Shown: positions 1 through 9,077, counted from the stretch's first letter. The stretch is DNA of 64,000 nucleotides from SHVO01 sp041905525 (GCA_041905525.1 JAYRKY010000007.1:1-64000), one strand, 5' to 3'. The notes: generated by a model from the sequence alone, not told the origin. Made by a program: numbers and translations.

Positions 1-552
1 GATGCCGCCAAGGGCGAAGCCTTGGCCGCCGATGTGTGCGGCGGCTGCCACTTGCCGAACGGCGAGTCCTCGGACCCGGCGACGATCCCGACCATCGCCG
101 GGCAATCGCCGCGCGCGATCTTCAAGCAGCTGAAGGACATCAAGGCGGGCGTGCGCGTGAACGAGGCCATGATCCCGATCGTGGAGGGCCTGGACGATCA
201 ACAGATGAGCGACCTGGCGGCCTATTTCGGCGGCCTGAACGCGCGCAATTACAACAATCCGGAAACACCGGCGATCTCGCCGGCAACCCTGGACCTGATC
301 AAACGCGGCGATACGTCGCGCGCGCTGCCGGCCTGCGTGTCGTGCCACGAGGCGCGCGCGGGCGGGCCGTGGGAAGCGCCGAATTTGGCGGGGCAGTATC
401 CCACCTATATCGAGACGCAGCTGAAAGCCTTCGCGAGCGGCGAACGGCGGAACGATCTGTACGCGCGCATGCGCACGATCACGAAGAAGCTGACGCCGAA
501 GGAGATCAGCGAGCTGTCGGGCTATTACAACGGGCCCGCCTACCCCTTCTAG
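1..552 (+). CDS. diheme cytochrome c (c4-like), 5' partial
   Basis: The reading frame is open from the first base, so the gene begins outside the window and its signal peptide is not visible. Two class I haem-binding motifs are present: CGGCH near the start and CVSCH about 100 residues later. Each is followed by a methionine suited to be the sixth haem ligand (in NEAMIPIV and DLYARMRTI). The duplicated layout, with a segment like LAGQYPTYIETQL in the second half, is that of cytochrome c4-type proteins, periplasmic electron carriers that often serve terminal oxidases. The partner oxidase is not visible. Function as a diheme carrier is well supported; the c4 assignment is less certain. Confidence 0.85.
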   Translation, partial: DAAKGEALAADVCGGCHLPNGESSDPATIPTIAGQSPRAIFKQLKDIKAGVRVNEAMIPIVEGLDDQQMSDLAAYFGGLNARNYNNPETPAISPATLDLIKRGDTSRALPACVSCHEARAGGPWEAPNLAGQYPTYIETQLKAFASGERRNDLYARMRTITKKLTPKEISELSGYYNGPAYPF

Positions 553-585
553 CGTCGTCGTTCCGGTCCTCGTCCTGCGGCGGGC

Positions 586-1341
586 CTACTTCAAAGGGCA
601 AGCCGCCGTCATGTCGGCGAGCACGCCGGCCGCCTGGTTGTTGAGCAGGTGCTGCACGGTGCCGGTGAAGGCGCTTTCCAGCTTCACGGTGTAGTCCCTG
701 ATCGACGTGCCGGGCGTGATGCGCGCGCCGGCTTCAAGGGCCGCCGCACCAACCATCACCTGTCCTCCGGCCGGAATGGCGGGCGTGGCGTAAGCGCCCA
801 GCCGCGCGCCGGTGCGGGCGTCGTAGAGCCCGACCGTCGCCGCCGCCGATGTGGCCGCGGCATTGTAGAACACCAGCGTGCTGGGGAAGGTCGCGTCCGC
901 GGCGGAGCTATGCACATGGGCGAGCTTGCCGGCGTTGGTGGTGAGCCCGGTATCGCAGGCGCTGAGGTTGGCGAAAGAGTCCGCCGAGGCGCGGTAGACG
1001 ATGTGCTGGAAGCTGCCGGTGACGCGGGGCGCGACGGCGGCGACATAAAACGCGGGCTTGGTGGTGACGCCGCCCGCGGATTCCAGCGTGGCCACCGGCA
1101 CCTCGAGCGCGGCGTTGACGGGGATGCTGGGGCTGGTCCAGGCGGCGGCCTTCGCGCCGGTGACGCCGTTGTAGAGCGTGACATCGACCGATCCGGCCGC
1201 CGCGCCCGTATTGAAGAAGCGCAAGTACGACCTGGTGTCGCCCTGGGCGGTGGAGAACACGGTGGCCTGACGCAGCGTCGGGCTGGCGGTCGCGATGGGC
1301 GTGGTGGAAATCGTGCCCGGTCCGCGCAGCGGGAGCGCCAC
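586..1341 (-). CDS. C-terminal part of interrupted secreted beta-helix protein
   Basis: This 251-codon frame (GTG start) has no signal peptide. It lies exactly in frame with the beta-helix gene upstream, separated only by a TAG at 1417-1419; the 25 codons between that TAG and this GTG are also open and contain a beta-helix-like LTNNTFTNV rung. It holds two copies of a roughly 60-residue unit: SYLRFFNTGAAAGSVDVTLY...TGAK and STLVFYNAAATSAAATVGLYDARTGAR. These look like beta-sandwich repeats of an extracellular protein. It is most likely the detached C-terminus of one 571-codon gene. Independent translation from the GTG would give a cytoplasmic fragment and is unlikely to be useful. No specific family was recognised. 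Confidence 0.55.
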   Translation of the reverse strand: MALPLRGPGTISTTPIATASPTLRQATVFSTAQGDTRSYLRFFNTGAAAGSVDVTLYNGVTGAKAAAWTSPSIPVNAALEVPVATLESAGGVTTKPAFYVAAVAPRVTGSFQHIVYRASADSFANLSACDTGLTTNAGKLAHVHSSAADATFPSTLVFYNAAATSAAATVGLYDARTGARLGAYATPAIPAGGQVMVGAAALEAGARITPGTSIRDYTVKLESAFTGTVQHLLNNQAAGVLADMTAACPLK

Positions 1342-1416
1342 ATTGGTGAAGGTGTTGTTGGTGAGCGCGGCACTTACCGACGACGTGAAATTATAGGCCG
1401 CCGATGACGACGGGGA

Positions 1417-2301
1417 CTACAACTGGTTGGTGAAACCGGAGTTGCGCACCACGAGGCTGTTGGTGGCCTTGAGATTGCCCTCGGCGCCGTAGCCGATCAT
1501 GGCGGGGTTCTGGGTCTTCGCGCCCTGGGTGACGGTGATGCCGTCGATCACGCCCACGCCTCCGTTGGAGAGATCGATGGCGTAGGCGCTGGAGCCGGTG
1601 ACGCCGTCGTCGATGATGGTTTGCACCACGGTGGTCTTGAGGGCGCGGCTCTTGATGCCGTGGCCGCCGTTCTGCGCGCCGAAGGTGCTGCCGGTGACGG
1701 TGAGCTGGCCGATCTCGTTGGCGTAAATGGCGTGGGTATAACCCGTGCCGGTGCCGTTGCCGGTGAAGCGCGAGCCGGCGATGGTGATGGTCGACGCGGT
1801 ATTGGGATTGGCGAGGATGCCGTTCTGATTGCCGACGAAGGCGCAGTTGTCGACGGTGAGCGCACCGGCCTGCATGCGGATGCCCGCGCCGTTGGCGTCG
1901 GTGACCTTCGCGCCCTGGAGCGTGAGGTTGCGCAGGGTGAGGTTGGCGTTGACGACAATGATGCCTTTTCCGTTGGCGATATTCTTGGTCATGGACAAGG
2001 TGGCGCCGCCGCCCGCGCCCTCGATGGTCAGGGGCACATTCACGGTGGCGGTGTCGTCGAGATAGGTGCCCGCATCGAGCAGCACGCGGTCGCCGGCCTT
2101 GGCGGACGTCACCGCGGCGGCGAGCGTTTTGGTGAGGCGGGTGGGACCGACGAGAATGTCGGCGGCATGAGCGGCGCCGGCGGCGCACAGGATGAGAGAT
2201 CCGAAGACAACGGAAGACGAGACTCGCACAAACAAATTCACAACTCCCCAATTGACGCCTGTGAACGGCGCCGGATGACGCGACACGGATAAGCTTGCCA
2301 T
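1417..2301 (-). CDS. secreted right-handed beta-helix protein, truncated by amber codon
   Basis: A 294-residue protein with a hydrophobic export signal ending in AAGAAHA|AD at about residue 47. The first 20 or so residues precede the signal core, so a GTG inside (at VNLFVRV) is an alternative start; ATG at 2301 has a GGGGG stretch 8 bases upstream. The mature part is a ladder of short rungs with repeated asparagines and small residues (LTLRNLTLQGA, LTVDNCAFVGNQNGIL, ITIAGSRFTGNGTG), typical of pectate-lyase-like right-handed parallel beta-helices. No catalytic residues were identified, so the role (polysaccharide binding, adhesin, lyase) is open. It stops at TAG 1417-1419 while the same frame continues to 586. 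Confidence 0.7.
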   Translation of the reverse strand: MASLSVSRHPAPFTGVNWGVVNLFVRVSSSVVFGSLILCAAGAAHAADILVGPTRLTKTLAAAVTSAKAGDRVLLDAGTYLDDTATVNVPLTIEGAGGGATLSMTKNIANGKGIIVVNANLTLRNLTLQGAKVTDANGAGIRMQAGALTVDNCAFVGNQNGILANPNTASTITIAGSRFTGNGTGTGYTHAIYANEIGQLTVTGSTFGAQNGGHGIKSRALKTTVVQTIIDDGVTGSSAYAIDLSNGGVGVIDGITVTQGAKTQNPAMIGYGAEGNLKATNSLVVRNSGFTNQL

Positions 2302-2449
2302 TAGGAAAGCCCCCGTTTCGTTCTTGGGGGAGCGAGCGAAATGCGTCCAGCCAGGGGGAGTTGTTGTTCCCGCCGCATGACCGCACGACTAGGTGAATTC
2401 GATTACGCGATTGTCACGCTGGTCGCGTTACGCGAAGAGGTTCCCTTGC

Positions 2450-3811
2450 TCACGCGGGAAAGGCGACACGAATCACCGCCGTTGCGCCGTCGCGGGTCTC
2501 GGCGCTCACGGCGCCGAGGGCGGAGACGAATTGCTTGATGAGCGGAAGCCGCCCGAGTTCGGGAAGATGGCCGCCGCTTTGCACAATCGAAAAAAGAGCG
2601 CGGCGGCGATTTTCATCCATGGTGGTGGACAGCGCGACGCGCACCTCGCCGCCGTCCTTCACCGCGCCGCCGATGATCTCGCCGAGGATGGTGCGGACGA
2701 AGTCGGCGCGGCCGCGCATGACGATGCCGCGTTCGACCTGGCTTTGCAGACGGGCCGCGGACGCGCCCAGACGCGAGGTTTCCTGGCGGAGATAGTCGGC
2801 GACGATGGTCGAGAGGTTGATGACCTCGCGCGCGGGATCGAGCAACTCGGAGCGCGCGCCGCCAGCGAGCGGATCGACCTCGGGTGCGAAGCTGTCGTCG
2901 GCGACCTGCGCCGCGGCGAGCGGCGGTTCCTGCACCGGTTCCTGCACCAGTTCAGGGGGCGTATCGGCTGGGGTGGCGAGTTCCGGCGCGGGTTCGGGCT
3001 GAGGCGTGGGTTGCGGTGGGGGTGCTTCGGCGGCGACGGTTTCCGGCGGCTGCGGCACGTTGTCCTGCGCCAGCGCCGGCGGGGCCACCAGCATCATCAT
3101 GGGCTCGACCCGGCGCGGGAGCACGTCGCCTTGCGCGGCGCGGCGCGCGCGGCCGAGGGCGATCATGAGGCGGATGGCGCTGGTCAGCGCGATCAGCACC
3201 AGGCCCGCATAACCGGCAGCCATGATCTGGAAGACGCGCTGCGACCACAGCGGCGCGGCGGCGGGCGCGACGAAATCGCCGACGATACCCCAACAACCGT
3301 AGGGGCTGCGCACGCGCACGGCGGCGGTGAGGGTATCACCGTCGGCGGTGATGGCGGGCGGACGCGGCCCGCTCTCACCACAGGTGCGGGTGAGATAGGT
3401 GATGAGCCCGGCCTTTTGCAGGCGCGCGGTTTCGGCGCGCAGCGCCTCGGCACCGAGGGGCGCGCTGCTGGCGATGAAAAATACGCCGGAAGAGTCCGCA
3501 GCGGCGGGGGGCCGGAAAAAGAGTTTCACCGCGGCGTCGCCCGATTGGAAGCGCGCGAGGTGGCCGGCGAGCGCTTCCGCCTCGGCGGGAGTCGCCGCTT
3601 CGAGCACGGGCGTGAGACCGTCCGCCATGAGGGACGCGCGGGTCTCGACGATCTGGAAGCGCGCGGTTTCGCGCTCCATCTCCAGCGCGCGCATGAGGCC
3701 ATAGATCAGGAGCGGCGCGGCGACGAATACCGTCAGCAGCACGATGAGCTGGACGATGGCGGCGCTTCGGCCGGACTCGAGGTGATGGGACAGGCTTTCG
3801 TCGTGCGGCAT
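2450..3811 (-). CDS. degenerate sensor-kinase-like membrane protein
   Basis: A 453-residue protein starting 5 bases after the upstream lipoprotein gene. Helix 1 is at about residues 15-40. An extracytoplasmic domain of about 160 residues follows, with two Cys. Helix 2 (FQIMAAGYAGLVLIALTSAI) lies near residue 215. Next come a long Pro/Ala/Glu linker and a C-terminal domain with the spacing of a histidine-kinase ATPase domain. The features needed for activity are eroded: there is no H-box, the N-box position reads GEIIGGAVKDGG without the asparagine, and no DxGxG motif is seen. It is probably a pseudokinase sensor or scaffold. It may work with the adjacent lipoprotein, since the two genes are evidently co-transcribed. 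Confidence 0.65.
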   Translation of the reverse strand: MPHDESLSHHLESGRSAAIVQLIVLLTVFVAAPLLIYGLMRALEMERETARFQIVETRASLMADGLTPVLEAATPAEAEALAGHLARFQSGDAAVKLFFRPPAAADSSGVFFIASSAPLGAEALRAETARLQKAGLITYLTRTCGESGPRPPAITADGDTLTAAVRVRSPYGCWGIVGDFVAPAAAPLWSQRVFQIMAAGYAGLVLIALTSAIRLMIALGRARRAAQGDVLPRRVEPMMMLVAPPALAQDNVPQPPETVAAEAPPPQPTPQPEPAPELATPADTPPELVQEPVQEPPLAAAQVADDSFAPEVDPLAGGARSELLDPAREVINLSTIVADYLRQETSRLGASAARLQSQVERGIVMRGRADFVRTILGEIIGGAVKDGGEVRVALSTTMDENRRRALFSIVQSGGHLPELGRLPLIKQFVSALGAVSAETRDGATAVIRVAFPA

Positions 3812-3816
3812 CGGGT

Positions 3817-4548
3817 TCAGTTCTGCGGCGGGAGGGCCGGCACCGCGCGCAGACACGGACCGGAGGCGCCCAGGGTCTTATGATCGAGGGCGGCGTAGCG
3901 GTTGTTGGTGACATCGAGGAAGAAGACGACCTCGACCGCGCAGCCCTTGCCCTGATAACGCCAGATCTTCTGCGAGGCGCGCTGGCTCGTGCTGGTGGGC
4001 ACGCCGAGCGCTTCGCGCACGCGTGCTTCAGTCATGCCGGCGACGGTGACGAGCGTGTCGGGCACGATGGGTGTGTCGCGGGGCGCTTCGGGAAGAACGG
4101 CCGTTTCGGGCTGCGGCGCGGGACGCGGCGGCTGCGGCGGCAGCGGCGCCAGCGCGCGCGCCGAGGTCCGCGGCGCGCCGGAGGGGGGCGCGCTTGCCGG
4201 GGGCGTCGTGATGGGAGCTGATCGAACACGGGGCGGCAAGCGCAGGGCCTCGCGCAGCGGCGGCAGGCGCGATTCCTGAATGTCGTCGGGCCGCGCGGCG
4301 GGCGCGGAGAGTGTTTCGTCCGCGACAGGCGCTTCACGCCGGGGGGCCATCGGCGGCACGTCGCCGCGCGCGTAGAAGTCCTCGCCGTCGCGCCAATCGT
4401 CGCGGTCACGGCGGGCCTCGCGCGGGGGTTGGCTGAGATCCTCGGTCCACCACTCCTGGAAATCGCGGACCGTCGAACAGCCGGCGAGGGAAAGAGCGGC
4501 CATTGCCGCGCACACCGTGCTCCACCGCCTGCTCCACCGCCCAGACAT
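3817..4548 (-). CDS. lipoprotein with proline-rich linker and C-terminal BamE/SmpA-like segment
   Basis: A 243-residue protein whose N-terminus is a lipoprotein signal with lipobox LAGC (Cys near residue 24). A low-complexity Pro/Arg/Ala-rich stretch to about residue 155 would span periplasm or peptidoglycan. The C-terminal 80 residues (LVTVAGMTEARVREALGVPTS followed by IWRYQGKGCAVEVVFF) have the pattern of small SmpA/BamE-like lipoprotein domains: a short helix with a GxP turn, then beta-strands. It leads a two-gene unit with the pseudokinase-like protein. The fold assignment is from pattern only; lipoprotein status is the secure part. Confidence 0.65.
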   Translation of the reverse strand: MSGRWSRRWSTVCAAMAALSLAGCSTVRDFQEWWTEDLSQPPREARRDRDDWRDGEDFYARGDVPPMAPRREAPVADETLSAPAARPDDIQESRLPPLREALRLPPRVRSAPITTPPASAPPSGAPRTSARALAPLPPQPPRPAPQPETAVLPEAPRDTPIVPDTLVTVAGMTEARVREALGVPTSTSQRASQKIWRYQGKGCAVEVVFFLDVTNNRYAALDHKTLGASGPCLRAVPALPPQN

Positions 4549-4663
4549 GACACTCCCACCGCGACTAAGGCCCGGCGCTTAAACGTGGGGAACGGGAAAA
4601 GGTTCGGAGCGCCGCGCGAGGACAGCCTTGCCGTGCGCCGCCGCGCGTGTACGCGTGGACGGC

Positions 4664-5242
4664 TCAGAGCCCGCGTTTTTTGGCCGAGAGCCCCTCGCCC
4701 ACGGCGTAATAATGACCGCCCGCCACATGGTGCAGGCTGCGCAGGGAGGGATCGGCGGTTTCGAACAGCCAGCGGCCGTCCTGAAAGACACGGGTATCGG
4801 CCCAGGCGCCGGTCACTTCGCCGATGAAGAGATCGTAGGCGTCCTGATTGTGGGGCTCGGGGACGACCTTGCACGCGAGCCAGGCGGAGCAGCCCACGAC
4901 GAAGGGCAGGTCGTAGCCCTCGCGGGCAAAGAACGTGACGCCGAAACGCGCGAGTTTGCCCGGGTCCTCGCTCAGGCTGTGAGTGCCGACCCCGTCGGTG
5001 AGATGAAGCTGCGCGGCGGTGGGGACCTGGATGGCAAACGCGCCGCTGCCCTCAATCAGCTCGCGCGTCTTGGTGCCATGGGCGACGACCACGGTCAATT
5101 TGGGCGGCGCATAGTCGAGCCCGCAGCACCAGGCGGCCGCCATGACATTGTCGACCCCGGCGTGACGCGCGGAGACCAGCACGGTGGGACCGTGATTGAT
5201 GAGACGGTAAGCCTTGGCGAGCGGGACTTCAGCGATGGTCAT
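4664..5242 (-). CDS. flavin reductase family protein
   Basis: A 192-residue protein of the FMN-binding split-barrel flavin reductase family (flavin reductase-like domain). Recognisable segments are HGPTVLVSARHAGVDNVMAAAW near the N-terminus, the LTVVVAHGTKTRELIEGSGAFAIQVP strand-helix region, and the HNQDAYDLFIGEVTGAWAD strand. Such proteins reduce or bind FMN and often supply a monooxygenase, but no oxygenase component is adjacent. It begins 6 bases after the DUF1028 gene and is probably co-transcribed with it. The substrate cannot be inferred. Confidence 0.85.
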   Translation of the reverse strand: MTIAEVPLAKAYRLINHGPTVLVSARHAGVDNVMAAAWCCGLDYAPPKLTVVVAHGTKTRELIEGSGAFAIQVPTAAQLHLTDGVGTHSLSEDPGKLARFGVTFFAREGYDLPFVVGCSAWLACKVVPEPHNQDAYDLFIGEVTGAWADTRVFQDGRWLFETADPSLRSLHHVAGGHYYAVGEGLSAKKRGL

Positions 5243-5248
5243 AAAGGT

Positions 5249-6097
5249 TCACGGATACAGGCGCGCGAGGTGGTCCAGCGCGCGCTGATCGATGGCGCGG
5301 GCCTTGAGGTCGAAACGCTCCTCGAGATTTTCGCAGCCGATGAAATTGTCGAGCGCGAGGCCGAGCTCGGGTGTCCATTCCTCGGGAAAGGTGTCGGCGC
5401 GCCCCGCCTTGCGCAGGATGGCGCGCAGCGCGGCGAGCGTGTCACCTTCGAGGCTGAGGCGCGGGCAATCGCCGGTGAAGAAATAAAGTTCGTGCAGATC
5501 GACGAGGCGGCGCATCTCGGCCATGGGATCGACGGCGTCGTCGACCCGCAGATCCATCACGGTGTCGCTGAGGCCCTGATACCCGGCGCCCGTGCGGAAG
5601 ACCTTGATCGCGGCGGACTGGCGGCCGCGCTTGTCGCCGCCGGCGGCATCGCCCGCCTGCAGCGCGGCAAACAGGCGTTGATAGAGCGGACCGGACGCGG
5701 CTTCGAACGCGCGCGCCATTTCCGCGACCACGCCCTCGCCCGCGAGGCAATTGCCCTGCGCGGCGTAGCCGGCGCCGGTGCGGTGACCCGCCCAGCCGAT
5801 GCAGCCGCTGCCGGTGTGGCCGGCGGCGGCGCCCCTGAGATCGACCATGCCGACCTGACGGCGTTCGCGGCCGGGATCGGCGGCGAGCAGATGATTGAGC
5901 ACGTCGGACGCGCTGGCGCCGCTCAGGAGTTTCAGCCCCTCCACGCCGTAGCGCGCATTGCACAGGGCCTGGGTGGCGACGGCGCCGGAGGCGGCATCGA
6001 CCCACGGCACGAGGTTGCCGATGGCGAGGAATTTGGACGCGACCGCGACGCCGGCATCGCCGGTTTTCGGGTCCACGGCAGCGATTGAGAAGGTCAT
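5249..6097 (-). CDS. DUF1028 family protein (predicted Ntn-hydrolase fold)
   Basis: A 282-residue protein matching the DUF1028 family. The N-terminal pattern is MTFSIAAVDPKTGDAGVAVASKFLAIG, followed by conserved AVATQALCNARYG, the GRERRQVGMVDLRG region with Gly/Thr-rich HTGSGCIGWAGH, and AAQGNCLAGEGVV. The family is placed in the N-terminal-nucleophile hydrolase superfamily and is often encoded near amidohydrolases and peptidases. An amidase gene lies immediately upstream on the same strand, separated by 50 bases, which fits a small amide or peptide degradation unit. The actual reaction is unknown. Confidence 0.85.
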   Translation of the reverse strand: MTFSIAAVDPKTGDAGVAVASKFLAIGNLVPWVDAASGAVATQALCNARYGVEGLKLLSGASASDVLNHLLAADPGRERRQVGMVDLRGAAAGHTGSGCIGWAGHRTGAGYAAQGNCLAGEGVVAEMARAFEAASGPLYQRLFAALQAGDAAGGDKRGRQSAAIKVFRTGAGYQGLSDTVMDLRVDDAVDPMAEMRRLVDLHELYFFTGDCPRLSLEGDTLAALRAILRKAGRADTFPEEWTPELGLALDNFIGCENLEERFDLKARAIDQRALDHLARLYP

Positions 6098-6147
6098 CCG
6101 GGCTCCAGCGTTCTCGGGAGCCCGGAGTATAGAGGCAAAGGGCGCGG

Positions 6148-7791
6148 TTAGTATCGCACCACGTCGGACTTCAGCGCCGGGGTGAGCTTCGGCGTGCGGA
6201 TGGCGCGGGTGGCCTGCTCGAAGGCGTAGGCGAGGCCGACGATCTGGCCATCGCTGAACGCCTTGCCGAGGAAGGACACGGTGATGGGCATCTGGTCCTT
6301 GGACATACCGGCCGGGACGACGATCTCGGGCAGGCCCGACTGGCTGGCGATGCTGGTGGCGCTGATGTTGGGCGTGCGCGGCTGCTGGCGGGCCGGATCG
6401 TCCTCGGGCGGACGGGGGCCGAGCTTGGCGGTGGCGTTATTGTTGGTGGGGAAGAACATGGCGGTGACGCCGTACTTCTCGAACACGCTGTTCACGCCGT
6501 TGGTGAAGGCCGGCATCATGACGGTCTTGAGCGAGACATAGATCGGATCGTCGTAGTCCATCTTGCGCTCGACCAGACTCTTGAACAGGGCCGCCTTCTC
6601 CGGGCTGCGGTAGTTGGTGGCCGGGTCGTTGGCCTTGGCGGCGAGTTCGTCGAAGTCCTTCGGGAAGCCCGGCTTCAAGGTGTGCAGATAGTCGGTGATG
6701 TCCTTGCGGAACTCGACCGCTTCGAGGAACGGCCAGATGGGGCCGCGCACACCGAGCAGGTGTTCGGGGAACGCGACCGGGTCGACGATCTCGGCGCCCT
6801 GGGCTTTCAGCACGGCGATCGAATCCTCGGTCACCTTGTCGACCTCCGCGTCGACGCCCATGAACTGGCGCACGACGCCGATACGCACGCCTTTCAGCGC
6901 GTCCTTTTTCAGGAAGCGCGTGTAGTCGCTTTCGATGCGGCCGACGGCTTTCTGGGTGTCCTTGTCGGCGGGGTCGATGGCGGCCATCGTGTTCAAGGCC
7001 ACCGCGATATCGGTGACGTTGCGCGCGATGGGGCCGACGGTGTCGAGGCTGAGGGTGAGCGGAATCACGCCGGCCTTGCTGATGAGGCCGTGGGTGGTCT
7101 TGAGGCCCACGACGCCGTTGTCATGCGAGGGACCGCGCACGGAGCCTTGCGAGTCCGTGCCGAGGCCGAACTGGGCAAAGGCGGCGGCGATGGACGAGCC
7201 GGTGCCGCCGCTGGAGCTTCCGGGCGAGCGGTCGAGCGCGTGGGGATTGTGGGTCTGCAGGCCGCCGGAGCTGAAGCCGAGCGGGACCTTGCCGCCGCTA
7301 TTGGCGAACTCGGCCATGTTGACCTTGGCGACGATGATGGCGCCGGCGTCGCGCAGCTTCTGGGTGACGAAAGCGTCCTTGTTGGGGATCGACCCGGCGA
7401 GCAGCTGGGAACCGGCCGTGGTCGGCAGGTCGAAGGTGTCGAAATTGTCCTTGAGGACGATGGGGATGCCGTGGAGCGGACCGCGCAGCTTGCCGGCCTT
7501 GCGCTCGGCATCGAGCGCCTTGGCCTGATCGAGGGCGTGCGGGTTCATATGAATGATGGCGTTGATGGCGGGGCCGGTTTCCTCGTAGGCCGCGACGCGG
7601 GCGAGATAGGCGGCCGTGACGCGCTCGGCGGTGAGGCCCTTCGCGTAGGCGGCCTGGATCTCGGGGATGGTGGCCTTCACGACATCGAGGCTGGCGGCCT
7701 GCGCGGCGCCGAAGCCCAGCACGACCGACATCGCCGCGACGGCGACTCCGGTCCGGATTTGCGCCGCAAAACGAGCGCTCAACACCTGCAT
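6148..7791 (-). CDS. exported amidase (amidase signature family)
   Basis: A 547-residue protein. The ATG at 7791 was chosen because GGGGGAGG lies 5-6 bases upstream and a signal peptide follows directly (hydrophobic core, cleavage near AAQA|AS, residue 32). The amidase-signature Ser-cisSer-Lys triad is visible: Lys114 in IVLKDNFDT, the cis-Ser in GSSSGG (about 192-194) and the nucleophile Ser217 in DSQGSVRGP. The enzyme should hydrolyse an amide bond in the periplasm. Close relatives are variously annotated as glutamyl-tRNA amidotransferase A-like or peptide amidases; the export signal argues against a tRNA role. Substrate unknown. It is divergent from the MFS gene. Confidence 0.88.
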   Translation of the reverse strand: MQVLSARFAAQIRTGVAVAAMSVVLGFGAAQAASLDVVKATIPEIQAAYAKGLTAERVTAAYLARVAAYEETGPAINAIIHMNPHALDQAKALDAERKAGKLRGPLHGIPIVLKDNFDTFDLPTTAGSQLLAGSIPNKDAFVTQKLRDAGAIIVAKVNMAEFANSGGKVPLGFSSGGLQTHNPHALDRSPGSSSGGTGSSIAAAFAQFGLGTDSQGSVRGPSHDNGVVGLKTTHGLISKAGVIPLTLSLDTVGPIARNVTDIAVALNTMAAIDPADKDTQKAVGRIESDYTRFLKKDALKGVRIGVVRQFMGVDAEVDKVTEDSIAVLKAQGAEIVDPVAFPEHLLGVRGPIWPFLEAVEFRKDITDYLHTLKPGFPKDFDELAAKANDPATNYRSPEKAALFKSLVERKMDYDDPIYVSLKTVMMPAFTNGVNSVFEKYGVTAMFFPTNNNATAKLGPRPPEDDPARQQPRTPNISATSIASQSGLPEIVVPAGMSKDQMPITVSFLGKAFSDGQIVGLAYAFEQATRAIRTPKLTPALKSDVVRY

Positions 7792-7913
7792 CTCGACCTC
7801 CCCCACATAACATCGGATCAACCCGACCCGCCTACTACGTACGTTAGCGTAATTTACCGACATGGGATACGCTGCCTCCCGACGAAAAGAATGACGGCCA
7901 CCTTGCATCCTTC

Positions 7914-9077
7914 ATGGAACAGCGGCGCTCCCTTCTCGCTTATGTGAACGCGGGTCACTTCCTCGACCACTACGCGATGCTGATCTTTCCGGCGGCGGTG
8001 ATCGCCATGCGGGAGGATTTTGCGTCGAGCTACGGCGATCTGCTGGCGTTGGCGGCGCCGGGATTCATCGCCTTCGGCGCGGGCTCGATGCTGGCGGGCT
8101 GGCTGGCGGACGCCTGGAGCCGGCGTCACATGATGACGTTATTCCTGGTGGGAATCGGCCTCGGCCTTGTGGCCTGCGGGTTTGCGTCGACGCCGTTCGA
8201 ACTCGGCGCGGCGCTGTTCATGGTGGGCGTGTTCGCCTCCATCTATCATCCCGTCGGCACGACGCTGATCGCGACCCACGCCAGCGATCTGGCGCGCGGG
8301 ATCGGGTTCAACGGCATGATCGGCAATCTGGGCGTCGCGAGTTCGGCGATCGCGACCGGCCTGATCGCCGATCACTATGGCTGGCGCGCCGCGTTCATCG
8401 CGCCGGGCCTTGTCACCGCGGCGGTGGGCTTCGCGTTCATGGTGACCTTCCGCGAGGACTTCCAGGGCAAGGCGGAGCCGCGCGTGTCGCAGCGTCCACC
8501 GACCCATCACATCGTGCGCCTGCTGGCGGCGCTGGGGCTGACCATCACCGCAAGCTCGATGCTGTTCAATTCCATCACCGTCGCGCTGCCGAAGCTGCTG
8601 GAGGAGCGCCTGGGCGAAGCCGGCGCCGATCCGGCGGTGTGGGGGTTTGTGGCGGCGGGGCTTTATCTGTTCGGCGCGCTGTCGCAGTACACGGTGGGAA
8701 CGCTCGCGGCCCGACGCGGCCTGTTCACGCTGTTCCTGCCCATCACGATTGTCATCGTGGTGATGCCGTTCCTGGTCGCGTTCTCCTATGGGCCGTGGCT
8801 GGTGGCGGCGTGCCTGCCGCTGATCGCGGCCTCGTTCGGCTTGATCACGGTGACGGACGCCATCGTCGGGCAGAACGCGACCGCCAAGTGGCGCTCGACC
8901 ATTTATGGACTGCGCTACTTCCTGACGAGCCCGGCGGCGGGCGCGGCGGTGGTCCTGATCGCCTTCGCCCACGAGCGCGGCGGATTCCAGCTGACCTTCG
9001 AAATCCTGGGCGGCGTCGCGGCGCTGGGCCTGGTCGCCTGCGCGCTGTTGCCCGGCAAACAGTTCAAGCCGGCGTAG
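7914..9077 (+). CDS. MFS transporter
   Basis: A 387-residue integral membrane protein with about 12 hydrophobic helices and the major facilitator layout. A loop 2-3 motif, GWLADAWSRRHMM, matches the MFS signature GxLaDrxGrr, and a second half of similar arrangement begins near residue 205. It is transcribed divergently from the exported amidase across a 122-base gap that must contain both promoters. No good Shine-Dalgarno sequence precedes the ATG. It may move a product of the amidase or be an efflux pump; the substrate is not evident. Its stop codon abuts the convergent DUF4438 gene with no gap. Confidence 0.85.
   Translation: MEQRRSLLAYVNAGHFLDHYAMLIFPAAVIAMREDFASSYGDLLALAAPGFIAFGAGSMLAGWLADAWSRRHMMTLFLVGIGLGLVACGFASTPFELGAALFMVGVFASIYHPVGTTLIATHASDLARGIGFNGMIGNLGVASSAIATGLIADHYGWRAAFIAPGLVTAAVGFAFMVTFREDFQGKAEPRVSQRPPTHHIVRLLAALGLTITASSMLFNSITVALPKLLEERLGEAGADPAVWGFVAAGLYLFGALSQYTVGTLAARRGLFTLFLPITIVIVVMPFLVAFSYGPWLVAACLPLIAASFGLITVTDAIVGQNATAKWRSTIYGLRYFLTSPAAGAAVVLIAFAHERGGFQLTFEILGGVAALGLVACALLPGKQFKPA

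Noticed and set aside
1391..2386. A minus-strand frame overlapping the beta-helix gene in another register
   Set aside because: The product is almost entirely Arg/His/Gln, whereas the accepted frame has a signal peptide and beta-helix rungs.
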